Assembly: GCA_007280315.1 (NCBI GenBank)
Contig: QYQC01000110.1
Span: forward strand, 1-25,435
Length of the DNA: 25,435 nt
Reading direction: 5' to 3'
DNA from: Betaproteobacteria bacterium
GTDB lineage: Bacteria > Pseudomonadota > Gammaproteobacteria > Burkholderiales > SG8-39
Within the stretch, counting starts at the first letter, position 1. Each line of letters begins with the position of its first letter. The translations under genes and the position numbers were made by a program. The notes beneath the pieces were generated by a model. The model ran no database searches. It worked only from the letters and a program-made list of their open reading frames with translations, and had not been told where the DNA came from. Positions 1-7,110 of this stretch are shown piece by piece.

Positions 1-724
1 GCAGATGCGCGTTCGCCTGCCTCGCTCCAGCCTCGGCGAAGGCCCGCGCCAGGTCGAGCATGCCCTTGTCGCGGTTGATGCGTCCGAGAAAAAGAAACAG
101 CACGGCGTCAGGCGCAATCCCATGGCTCTGTCGCACGCGCTCGCGTGCAGCCGCATCGGGCCGAAAGCGCGCGGTGTCGACGCCGCAAATCGAACCGTGG
201 GCGAGCACCTTAGACTTCGGCGCGGCGACGATGCCCTGGGCGATCAGGAACTCGCGCTGCGATGCGCTGTCGGCGAGCACATGGGTGGCAAGTCGCGCGA
301 CCAGCCGGTCCGCACTCTTGAGCAGGAAGCGCATGAGTCCGGTCCGGGTGACCCAAACCTGCCCGGTGAAACAGTGCAGGCGCTGCGGCACGCGCGCCAG
401 CGCGCCCGCGAGCATCGCCAGCAGCCCGGCCTTGGGCGTGATCGAATGTACCAGGTCGAAGCGCTCTCGCCGGAACAAGCGCAACAGTGCCAGCAGCGCG
501 CGCAGATCGGCCAACGGCGCGATCGGGCGCGCAATCGGTATCGCCACGCGGGTGATTTCCGCCGGCCAGGGAAAGGCCGCGTCCTCGAGCGTGAAATCGG
601 CCACCATCGTCACTTCGGCGATCCGCGCCAAGGCTTGCAAATGGCCGAGCATGAATGCTTTCAGCGTCAACGGCGCGGCGACCACGATGCAAACCCGGGG
701 ACGGCTGTGCCGGTCGGCGTTCAC
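1..724 (-). CDS. GT4-family glycosyltransferase, partial (C-terminus beyond window)
   Basis: The minus-strand frame stays open from a GTG at 724 to the left edge, giving about 241 residues without a stop. That frame reads like a GT-B glycosyltransferase: an N-terminal Rossmann half beginning VCIVVAAP (residues 11-18), HSITPKAG (93-100), HCFTGQVW (117-124), then the interdomain region with HGSICGVD (176-183) and the start of the C-terminal nucleotide-binding half FLGRINRDKG (212-221). This pattern matches GT4 enzymes of capsule and O-antigen loci that transfer a sugar from a nucleotide donor at the cytoplasmic face of the membrane. The GTG overlaps the TGA of the upstream GT2 gene (GTGA, 721-724), which decides the start and suggests translational coupling. 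The donor-binding E-x7-E region lies outside the window, so sugar specificity cannot be judged. Confidence 0.85.
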   Translation of the reverse strand, partial: MNADRHSRPRVCIVVAAPLTLKAFMLGHLQALARIAEVTMVADFTLEDAAFPWPAEITRVAIPIARPIAPLADLRALLALLRLFRRERFDLVHSITPKAGLLAMLAGALARVPQRLHCFTGQVWVTRTGLMRFLLKSADRLVARLATHVLADSASQREFLIAQGIVAAPKSKVLAHGSICGVDTARFRPDAAARERVRQSHGIAPDAVLFLFLGRINRDKGMLDLARAFAEAGARQANAHL

Positions 725-1629
725 GCGCCGCTCTCCTTTGCCAGGTTCTCGAATTCGTTCCCCTGCGGCAATTGCAACTCGTCCAGCCGTCGCATCAGGG
801 AGCCGAGCAAGGCGTTCCAGGCGGTCTCGGTCTCGGGCGATATTCTGCCGCCGCCGCCGCGCGCGGCCGCCGCGGCAAACAACAGGTCGCGCGGCAGCTT
901 GACGCCCGTCGCCAGCACGGCCAGCAGCAGATTGCTCCATTGCCGGCGCTGCTTGAACAGTTCGACTTGCGCGGCGAGCAGACAGCGCCGCGCCAACAGG
1001 GTCTTGGCGAGCGACATCGGTCCCACGCGATATCCCAGCAGGATTTCGTCGAGAACCGCGTAGCGGCTCTCAGGGTAGGCGCGCAGCAGCAACTCCTGAT
1101 CCTGTGCGCGCGCCAGTTCCGGCGTGCGATAGCGATGGCGGCGGAACCAGTCGGCGCGCCCGATCCAACTCGGGTGCACCATGTAGAAACCGTTCCAGGG
1201 CCGCGCACACAGCGCTTCGTGCGTGAGGCGAAAAGGCCGAAGTCCGGTCACGCATCCGCTGTCGTCGAAATCCAGCACACGGCAGGCGACCAGATCCAGC
1301 GCGCTCTCGGTGTTCAGGCGCGCTACCTGGCGCGCGAAGCGCTGCGGAAAGCAAATGTCGTCTGCGTCCATACGCGCGATATAGCGCCCGCCGGCCAGGG
1401 ATATCCCCTGATTGAGCATGGCAGCCAGGCCGCGTTGCATGCCGTCGCGTAACAGGCGCACGCGCGCGTCGCCGAAGCTGCGCGCGATTTCCGGCGAAGC
1501 ATCGACCGAGCCGTCGTCCAGTACCAGCAATTCAAAATCGCCGTAACTTTGTTCGAGCACCGACAACATCGACAGCGCGAGCGTGCGTGCGCCATCGCGC
1601 ACCGGGAGCAGGACGGAGAGTTCAGGCAT
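721..1629 (-). CDS. GT2-family glycosyltransferase
   Basis: A 302-residue GT-A fold enzyme. It opens with the typical GT2 strand SVLLPVRDGARTL (5-17), has the nucleotide-binding acidic motif LDDGSVD (37-43) and the metal-binding DXD-type motif MDADD (87-91). Family members add a single sugar to a lipid-linked or nascent oligosaccharide at the inner membrane. No clear transmembrane segment is seen, so it is probably a peripheral membrane enzyme. It lies 37 bp after the GT11 gene and overlaps the following GT4 gene by 4 bases, so all three are probably one transcript. The glycine/alanine-rich stretch near residues 250-260 is low complexity and probably a linker. Family assignment is firm; donor and acceptor are unknown. 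Confidence 0.88.
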   Translation of the reverse strand: MPELSVLLPVRDGARTLALSMLSVLEQSYGDFELLVLDDGSVDASPEIARSFGDARVRLLRDGMQRGLAAMLNQGISLAGGRYIARMDADDICFPQRFARQVARLNTESALDLVACRVLDFDDSGCVTGLRPFRLTHEALCARPWNGFYMVHPSWIGRADWFRRHRYRTPELARAQDQELLLRAYPESRYAVLDEILLGYRVGPMSLAKTLLARRCLLAAQVELFKQRRQWSNLLLAVLATGVKLPRDLLFAAAAARGGGGRISPETETAWNALLGSLMRRLDELQLPQGNEFENLAKESGA

Positions 1630-1666
1630 GGCGGCTTATCGGCGAATGATCCAGGATGGCATCCAG

Positions 1667-2551
1667 TCAAACGCGGCTGATGTAATGCCAGCGAGCGACC
1701 TCGAGATCGCGCGCGTCCAGTTTCGGGCTGGCGTACCAGGGGCGGGGCGCAACTACGATCTGCTCCGTATTGTGGCCCAGCCAGCCCGCCCACCAGCTGA
1801 AACTGCTGTTGGCAATGATGTGATGCGTGCAGGCGCTCATCAAAGCCAGGTCCTGTTCAGGGCATTCAGCATTGCCCGTGACGAATACTGTGGTGGAATC
1901 CAGCGGCAATTCGGCGCGGGCCCATTGCGGGTCGTCGGAGAACACCAGGAAACGAGCATCCGGGCAGCGCTCCCTGACGAGGCCGATCGCGTGCCGATAA
2001 TAATCAAGGGAACACACGCCGTGTGCTTGCGCTGCATCATTGAGGCTGACGAAATCGCCGCGTCGAACATGCACGCCCACGCTGTTGGATGCGCGGGCAT
2101 GGGTCAGCAGCCTGGCATTGTCGTCGGCCAGGGGCGCGCGCAACGTGAAGTCGGCACGTATGTCGTCTGCGATAGCGCTGAAATAGCGCTCCGATTGCCA
2201 GTAACCAACCAGGCACACCGGATCGCGCAGCGCCAGGACGCCCGCGTCGTAGGTGATCGCCGATTCGAAATGCCAGCGGCGAAACAGCGGGCGCGCGGGT
2301 CGCAGCCGCATGCCGATATCGACTACCCATCGCGGCCAGTGTTTCAGGTCCTCAGGCGTCGCCAGCTCTGCCCTCAGCTTGAACGGCGCCAGCGCATAGG
2401 ATCGTCGGGTGTAGGCATCGAGCGCAAGCACATGCTTGAACGCGCGCGTGTCGAGCAGAAGTTCGGTACGCAGATGGTCGGCCAGCGCCCTGCCGGCGGC
2501 GTACTGGAACATCTGGTTCCCCAGACCTCCGTTCAGTCGAACGAGGACCAT
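1667..2551 (-). CDS. GT11-family glycosyltransferase (alpha-1,2-fucosyltransferase-like)
   Basis: A 294-residue protein with the hallmarks of GT11: N-terminal GGLGNQMFQY (8-17), the fucosyltransferase motif HVRRGD (161-166), which in the family binds GDP-fucose, and the C-terminal NSSFSWWAGWLG (248-259). Length fits the bacterial family (about 280-300 residues). Known members transfer L-fucose from GDP-fucose in alpha-1,2 linkage to galactose in O-antigens. Here the acceptor is unknown and no GDP-fucose synthesis genes (gmd, fcl) are in the window, so fucose as the donor is an inference from family. It lies 46 bp after the methyltransferase gene and 37 bp before a GT2 gene, in the middle of the polysaccharide operon. 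Confidence 0.9.
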   Translation of the reverse strand: MVLVRLNGGLGNQMFQYAAGRALADHLRTELLLDTRAFKHVLALDAYTRRSYALAPFKLRAELATPEDLKHWPRWVVDIGMRLRPARPLFRRWHFESAITYDAGVLALRDPVCLVGYWQSERYFSAIADDIRADFTLRAPLADDNARLLTHARASNSVGVHVRRGDFVSLNDAAQAHGVCSLDYYRHAIGLVRERCPDARFLVFSDDPQWARAELPLDSTTVFVTGNAECPEQDLALMSACTHHIIANSSFSWWAGWLGHNTEQIVVAPRPWYASPKLDARDLEVARWHYISRV

Positions 2552-2597
2552 CAGCGGTGCGCGCCAGGAGTTGAGAGTCTAGTCATCGCAAATGCTT

Positions 2598-3329
2598 TCA
2601 GCGCTTGATGGCGGTAACGAGATAGCCTACCGTGAAGCGCTGGTCGCGGTCGTAGCGGTCGAGATAACGGCAGAGCAGTGGAATCGCCAACGCCAGCACG
2701 GGGGCAAGCAGCGCCCACAGCGGTATCCACAGCAATTCCAGTGGCAGCGGCATGCCGAGTTTGAACGGACGGGTTGTTTCCACGAAACGGATCGCTTCCT
2801 GGCCAAAGAAGCGGAAGGAGCCGGCATTTGCCTCGACTTTGATTTGCTCAAACCCGGCGGCACCGAGGAAATCACGGTACCAATAGGGCGTGTAGCCGCC
2901 ATAGTAGTGGTAGGGCTCCTGGTGTATGCCCGAGCCCAGCGGAGCGGTCAGCATCAGGCGCCCGCCGGACTTGAGGATGCGCGCCATTTCCTGCACTGCC
3001 GTGATCGGTTCGCGCACGTGCTCCAGCACTTCGGTGCACAGCACTGCGTCGAATGCCCCGTCGTTCACCGGCACGCTGGCGATGTCGCAGCGGTAGTCGA
3101 TTTCGCCGTAGCTGCCATGGCGCAGCTGTTCATCGCCCAGGCCGGCGAAATCCTGGGTCTGATAGCGACAGTGCGCGAACAATGGACGATAGGGGCAGGA
3201 ACCGGCGCCCATGTCGAGCACGCGCGCGCCGGCCGGAAGGCTGGCCGCCTGTTCCCCCACCCAGCGGTCGCGGTTCGTCAGATTGAACGCAAACAAGGGA
3301 CTCGTTTTGAGCCAGGACATCAGCGTCAT
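2598..3329 (-). CDS. Class I SAM-dependent methyltransferase
   Basis: A 243-residue protein with a classic SAM-binding motif I, VLDMGAGSCPY (37-47), an acidic residue closing the next strand near YQTQDFAG (56-63), and the motif IV/post-IV region DAVLCTEVLEHV (94-105), typical of the Methyltransf_11 group. Residues about 195-222 are strongly hydrophobic (from PLELLWIPLWALL onward), so the C-terminus probably sits on or in the membrane. This fits a glycan-modifying enzyme acting on lipid-linked substrate. The reading frame is open much further upstream (to 4076), but that part is only the shadow of the FkbM gene. The ATG at 3329 overlaps the FkbM stop (ATGA, 3326-3329) and precedes the first conserved sequence, so it is the likely start. 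The substrate is unknown. Confidence 0.88.
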   Translation of the reverse strand: MTLMSWLKTSPLFAFNLTNRDRWVGEQAASLPAGARVLDMGAGSCPYRPLFAHCRYQTQDFAGLGDEQLRHGSYGEIDYRCDIASVPVNDGAFDAVLCTEVLEHVREPITAVQEMARILKSGGRLMLTAPLGSGIHQEPYHYYGGYTPYWYRDFLGAAGFEQIKVEANAGSFRFFGQEAIRFVETTRPFKLGMPLPLELLWIPLWALLAPVLALAIPLLCRYLDRYDRDQRFTVGYLVTAIKR

Positions 3330-4084
3330 CGCCGGGTCCCCAATGCGCTCCAGCTGCTCGCGGCGACGTAAATCGAGTTGATGTAGGTGTCGGCATAAAG
3401 CATGTAGCCGTTCTCGAGCATCAGCGCGTTGATATCCGGGCTTTTGATGCCGCTGCCGTCGCCCTCGGCGTAACTGACGGTCTCGACGCACCACACATGC
3501 GGGCGATAGCTGGAGAAATCGATGGAGCGAAGGATGTCCAGGTCCAGGCCCTCGACGTCGAGTGACACCAGGTCGGGTGTGCGGCCCAGGTGCGCGTCCA
3601 CCGTCTGCGCAAAGGTCTGTACCGCGATGCGCCGCGTTTCGACGATGCGCAGGCCGTGCTGGTCGACATACTTGTTTGCCTCGGCTGCGGAAAAAGTGTT
3701 CAGCGTGCGTTGGGACATGACATAAAAGTCCAGTTCCGCGGACCTGGGTCCGACGCCGATATTGAGATTGACGTCGTGCCGCCGTCCCCGGCGCAATGCC
3801 GCGTGCAGCGCCGGGTCCGGCTCCACGTTGACGCCGCGGGCACCCTGACGATAGAACAGGTAGGTATTGTTGTAATACCACGGGTGATGCGCGCCGATGT
3901 CGATATAACTCGGGCGGGCGATGTGCAGCAGGTCGAACAGATAGCGCAGGATCAGGTCCTCGCCGCATTGCGACCATGATTTTCGGTAGTAAATACCGGC
4001 GCGCTGGCGCAGGTAGGAGGCGATCCTGGGCCAGCCCGATTCGGGGTCTGCCAGCGCCTGCGTCAGTTTCTTCCATTGTTCCAC
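3326..4084 (-). CDS. FkbM family methyltransferase
   Basis: A 252-residue protein with the FkbM signature in order: SQCGEDLIL (38-46), YIDIGAHHP (60-68) as the SAM-binding loop, NVEPDP (86-91) with the acidic residue that contacts the SAM ribose, and SLDVEGLD (174-181). FkbM enzymes are O-methyltransferases; members in bacterial polysaccharide loci are thought to methylate sugar hydroxyls. Its stop overlaps the start of the next methyltransferase by 4 bases, which points to coupled expression and perhaps action on the same glycan. The ATG at 4084 has a GGA a few bases upstream (GTGGAACA). Whether it caps the chain end or modifies each repeat cannot be told from sequence. Confidence 0.9.
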   Translation of the reverse strand: MEQWKKLTQALADPESGWPRIASYLRQRAGIYYRKSWSQCGEDLILRYLFDLLHIARPSYIDIGAHHPWYYNNTYLFYRQGARGVNVEPDPALHAALRRGRRHDVNLNIGVGPRSAELDFYVMSQRTLNTFSAAEANKYVDQHGLRIVETRRIAVQTFAQTVDAHLGRTPDLVSLDVEGLDLDILRSIDFSSYRPHVWCVETVSYAEGDGSGIKSPDINALMLENGYMLYADTYINSIYVAASSWSALGTRR

Positions 4085-4137
4085 AGCAACTCCAGCAATC
4101 TACCCGGTACCGGTTTCAGCAACGACTATTTATTCGC

Positions 4138-4923
4138 CTAGCTGCGCTTTACCAATGTGAACAGCCCAAGCACATAGCGCTGGCGTGCCAGCTCGGAAAG
4201 CCGCACCGCATCCGGCAGCAGGGTCTCGAGCTCGCCGCCCTGCCGGATCAGCGTCAGTTCGGTCAACTCGAGCGCATGTTCCCCGGCCAGCCGAATGATA
4301 GCTTGGGGTTCCAGCACACGCTGGCCGTTGAATTCGACGCGGCCGATTCCGATCGGAACGGACAGGTAGAACGTCCCGCCCTGTTTGAGCGCGTTCGCCA
4401 TATTCGCGAATCCGCGTTCGAAGCCTGCCGGATCGATCGGGTCGCCATAGCGCCCCAGCCCGAAGTGTTCCAGCGCGTGCAGACAGGAAAGTGAATCGCA
4501 GTAGCCCGTCATTCGCGACGCCGGCTGCATGAAATCGGCCTGCCTGAATATTACGCCCGGTACCTGCGTGCTGATCGGCCGCACGTCGAACACTTCGATC
4601 TCGCGAAAGCTGGCCACATGCGCGACGAATCCGTCGACGCGCGAGCCGATGTCCACATGCCGTTCGGGCCGGGCTGCAAAAATCTTTCGCGCCACCAGCA
4701 GGTCCTGCCAGAAATACTCGAGCTTGGTCGCGCCGCCTTCCGCGTACCAGTCGTGCAGGCAGGGCAGGAACTCAATACGCCCGCTGTAGCCGGAACGGAA
4801 ACGCAGATAGTCGCGAACATAGCGCGGCAGGCCGATCAGCAACCGGAACATTTTGCGCAGGTCGATGCCGAACTGGTCGCTCAGAATCCAGTAGGCCCGC
4901 GATAGCAGTAGCCGAAGGTTCAT
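4138..4923 (-). CDS. DUF268 protein, methyltransferase-like, function unknown
   Basis: A 261-residue protein that resembles the DUF268 family, which occurs in bacterial surface-glycan loci and in nematodes and has no established function known to me. Conserved-looking stretches are HVDIGSRVDGF (89-99), VFDVRP (111-116), SCLHALEHFGLGRYGD (146-161) and FYLSVPIG (185-192). The order (strand with DIGS, strand ending in acidic D, LHALEHF loop) parallels a class I methyltransferase Rossmann fold, but the glycine-rich motif I is degenerate: DIGSRVDG rather than DxGxGxG. It could be a diverged methyltransferase or a related non-methylating enzyme. It sits between the flippase (74 bp upstream) and FkbM (53 bp downstream) on the same strand. 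Confidence 0.75.
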   Translation of the reverse strand: MNLRLLLSRAYWILSDQFGIDLRKMFRLLIGLPRYVRDYLRFRSGYSGRIEFLPCLHDWYAEGGATKLEYFWQDLLVARKIFAARPERHVDIGSRVDGFVAHVASFREIEVFDVRPISTQVPGVIFRQADFMQPASRMTGYCDSLSCLHALEHFGLGRYGDPIDPAGFERGFANMANALKQGGTFYLSVPIGIGRVEFNGQRVLEPQAIIRLAGEHALELTELTLIRQGGELETLLPDAVRLSELARQRYVLGLFTLVKRS

Positions 4924-4997
4924 GACGCCGCGCGGTAGTTAGCTTGCATCTGCATTCCCCTGAAAATAGTCCTGTGTTCCCAAATCCCTTTTTTGCG

Positions 4998-6299
4998 TCA
5001 GTGGCGGGCCAACTGTGGGCTGCGCACGGAAAGCGCGGTCATCCAGGCAAAATATAGAACGGAAAACAACACACCCGCAAATACGATGCCGCTGGTCCCA
5101 AACCAGTACGCCCCGGCGAAATTGAGCGCCACGCCGGCCAATGCGGTGCCGATCTTGGCTGCCATCATCGCCTGCGTTCGCATTTGACTCATCAGATTGA
5201 GCGCGATTGCCTGGCCAGCGGCGAATATTCCGCCGGCAAGCAGCATCCACGGCAGCAGATGCGACACCGACGCGTATTCACTGGCGACAAGAAACCGAAA
5301 TATCTGCCGGTGAAACATGAGCGCCAGCACAAACGCGGCGGCCGTACCGCCGAGGGTGAATCCGGTCAGATTCCAGCTCATCCTGCTGACACCGGCGTTG
5401 CGCATTCCGTCGCTTGCGTCGCCGGCACGCTGATAGAAGATGGGGGCGAGAAACTGCGTCGCCATGGTCGAGGCCATCGACATCGGGTAGTAACCCAGAT
5501 GGAACAGGGCGGCATAGGTGCCCACATCCTGCGTCGTCGCGAACAGCTCCAACGCCCAGCGATCGGAGGCCAGCTGCGCCCAGGTAAATATTCCGAACAC
5601 CGAGATCGGCCAGGAATATTGCCAAACCTGTCGTCGCCAGTTGGCCGAGCCCGCCGCAGCACTGTTGCCAGGGACAGCCTTGCGAAAGAAAACATACTGC
5701 GATCCCAGCACCACGACGACTGCAGCGGCGTAGCCGAGCATGGCAACGGTACTGGTTCGGCCCAGCCAAAGCATCAGGCCGACGGCGACCAGGATCCTCA
5801 GCCAGGATTCCATTCCCTGGTGCAGGGCCACGACGGCGCGCTGGCGCGCGGCATTCTGCACGCCGTTGAGAATCGCGTTGTAGCCGCTCAGCGCTGCATA
5901 GGCGAGGGCGGCAATGGCGATGCCGATCCAATGCGCGCGCCCGCTGGCGAGCAGCCCTGCGAGTGTCAGCAGGGCAATTAGCGCTATTACGCCTGTGGCC
6001 GCGATCACCAGGCGGCGCGCTGCGTTGAGATAGCCGCCCAGATCGCCTTGCTCCTGCGCCGGCGCGTAGAAACGGGTCAACCCGTTGGCCAAAGGCCCGA
6101 GCACGGATTGATTGACCAGCGCAGCGACGGTCAGACCCAGTGCCAGCTCGCCATAGGCTGCCGGCGCGAGCAGTTCGGTGAGCAATCGTACGCCGGCCAG
6201 CGCGCCCAGAACCGCCGCCGCCTGTCCCAGGACTATCCACAAGCCTTCGCGGGAAAGGCGGCGAAATCGTTCCTTGTCCTGAGCGCGCGATTCTGGCAT
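4998..6299 (-). CDS. Wzx-type polysaccharide flippase (MOP/MATE-like superfamily)
   Basis: A 433-residue integral membrane protein with about 12 hydrophobic segments, beginning with GLWIVLGQAAAVLGALAG (about 19-36) and ending near VLFSVLYFAWMTAL (about 411-424). The pattern and length fit Wzx/oligosaccharide flippases, which move undecaprenyl-PP-linked repeat units across the inner membrane. The N-terminal region (LLTELLAPAAYGELALG, about 39-55) resembles the first helices of polysaccharide biosynthesis protein family members. The next gene begins 3 bases after its upstream neighbour ends (6300-6302), so it is cotranscribed with the GT2 gene before it. The name wzx is not used as a symbol because Wzx proteins are too diverse to assign by eye. 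Confidence 0.85.
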   Translation of the reverse strand: MPESRAQDKERFRRLSREGLWIVLGQAAAVLGALAGVRLLTELLAPAAYGELALGLTVAALVNQSVLGPLANGLTRFYAPAQEQGDLGGYLNAARRLVIAATGVIALIALLTLAGLLASGRAHWIGIAIAALAYAALSGYNAILNGVQNAARQRAVVALHQGMESWLRILVAVGLMLWLGRTSTVAMLGYAAAVVVVLGSQYVFFRKAVPGNSAAAGSANWRRQVWQYSWPISVFGIFTWAQLASDRWALELFATTQDVGTYAALFHLGYYPMSMASTMATQFLAPIFYQRAGDASDGMRNAGVSRMSWNLTGFTLGGTAAAFVLALMFHRQIFRFLVASEYASVSHLLPWMLLAGGIFAAGQAIALNLMSQMRTQAMMAAKIGTALAGVALNFAGAYWFGTSGIVFAGVLFSVLYFAWMTALSVRSPQLARH

Positions 6300-6302
6300 G
6301 TG

Positions 6303-7100
6303 TCAGCGGCCGCGCTGCAATGCCATCAGCTTGGCGTGCTTGTGAAAGCTGTTGCTGCAGCCGATGAGGATATGCACCAGGCCGGGAATGCCGTCGAGAA
6401 AGCCCAGGCGCAGAAAATAAAACTTTACGAAACGCAGCGCCGGCGACAGCAGAAGGTGTCCTAAGCCGGCCCGACTGCCAGCCTTGAACAGTGCCTCGGC
6501 CTGCATGCTGGTATAGCGATTCTGTTTGTCCAGATAGCCGGCGAGCGTTTCGGCGGTATCGTGCAGCAGGTCGCCCGCGATGCGCGACCCCGGCGCGTCG
6601 GTGATTACTTTCTCGTGCACCGCATCGTCGCTCCAGCGCGCGTGCCGCCGGTCGAACAGGCGCAGGCTCCAATCCGGATATCCCTCGCCGTGTCTAAGCC
6701 AGCGTCCCATGAAACGATTGCAGCGCGCCATGGCGCAGGCGCGCGCGGCGGGCGCGGCCAGTTGCGCGAGGATGCTCGCACGCAGGGGCGCGCTCACGCG
6801 CTCGTCTGCGTCCAGGCACAGCACCCAGTCGTGGCGCGCGGCCTCAACTGCGAACTGCTTTTGCCGGCCGAAACCCAGCCACGCCTGCTGCAGCACGCGG
6901 GCGCCGTGCCGCGCGGCGAGTTCGGCGCTGCCGTCCGTCGATCCTGAATCGACCACCAGCAGTTCATCGGCGAAGGATGCACTCTCCAGACAGGCGCCGA
7001 GCAGGGTCGCGGCGTTCTTCGTGATGATGACCACCGAGAGCAGCGCACGCTGCGGCGGGGCGGATGGCTGCTGCGCGGGCGCAGGCGATTCAGTTTGCAT
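6303..7100 (-). CDS. GT2-family glycosyltransferase, WaaE/KdtX-like
   Basis: A 265-residue GT2 enzyme with SVVIITKNA (22-30), VDSGSTDGS (50-58) and a DXD-type LDADE (96-100). The segment RCNRFMGRWLRHGEGYPDWSLR and the C-terminal region ending in FLDGIPGLVHI closely recall the WaaE/KdtX group, which adds a glucose to LPS core heptose. This fits the location next to waaC and waaA. The first 20 residues are rich in Pro, Ala and Gln and precede the conserved domain, so a slightly later start is possible. It begins 10 bp after the asnB-like gene and ends 3 bp before the flippase gene. A role in glycan assembly rather than core synthesis remains possible. Confidence 0.85.
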   Translation of the reverse strand: MQTESPAPAQQPSAPPQRALLSVVIITKNAATLLGACLESASFADELLVVDSGSTDGSAELAARHGARVLQQAWLGFGRQKQFAVEAARHDWVLCLDADERVSAPLRASILAQLAAPAARACAMARCNRFMGRWLRHGEGYPDWSLRLFDRRHARWSDDAVHEKVITDAPGSRIAGDLLHDTAETLAGYLDKQNRYTSMQAEALFKAGSRAGLGHLLLSPALRFVKFYFLRLGFLDGIPGLVHILIGCSNSFHKHAKLMALQRGR

Positions 7101-7110
7101 GCTGTCAATA

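Noticed and set aside
210..692. 160-codon minus-strand frame within the GT4 region
   Set aside because: The other minus frame, from the GTG at 724, gives clear GT4 motifs; this one is Arg/Ala-rich and without motifs.
3330..4076. N-terminal extension of the class I methyltransferase to a 492-residue protein
   Set aside because: The extra 249 residues overlap the FkbM gene in another frame and are Arg/Pro-rich without conserved motifs; the ATG at 3329 overlapping the FkbM stop is the natural start.
5278..6672. 464-codon minus-strand frame overlapping the flippase and the WaaE-like gene
   Set aside because: It spans two well-supported genes in a different frame and has no membrane segments or motifs of its own.
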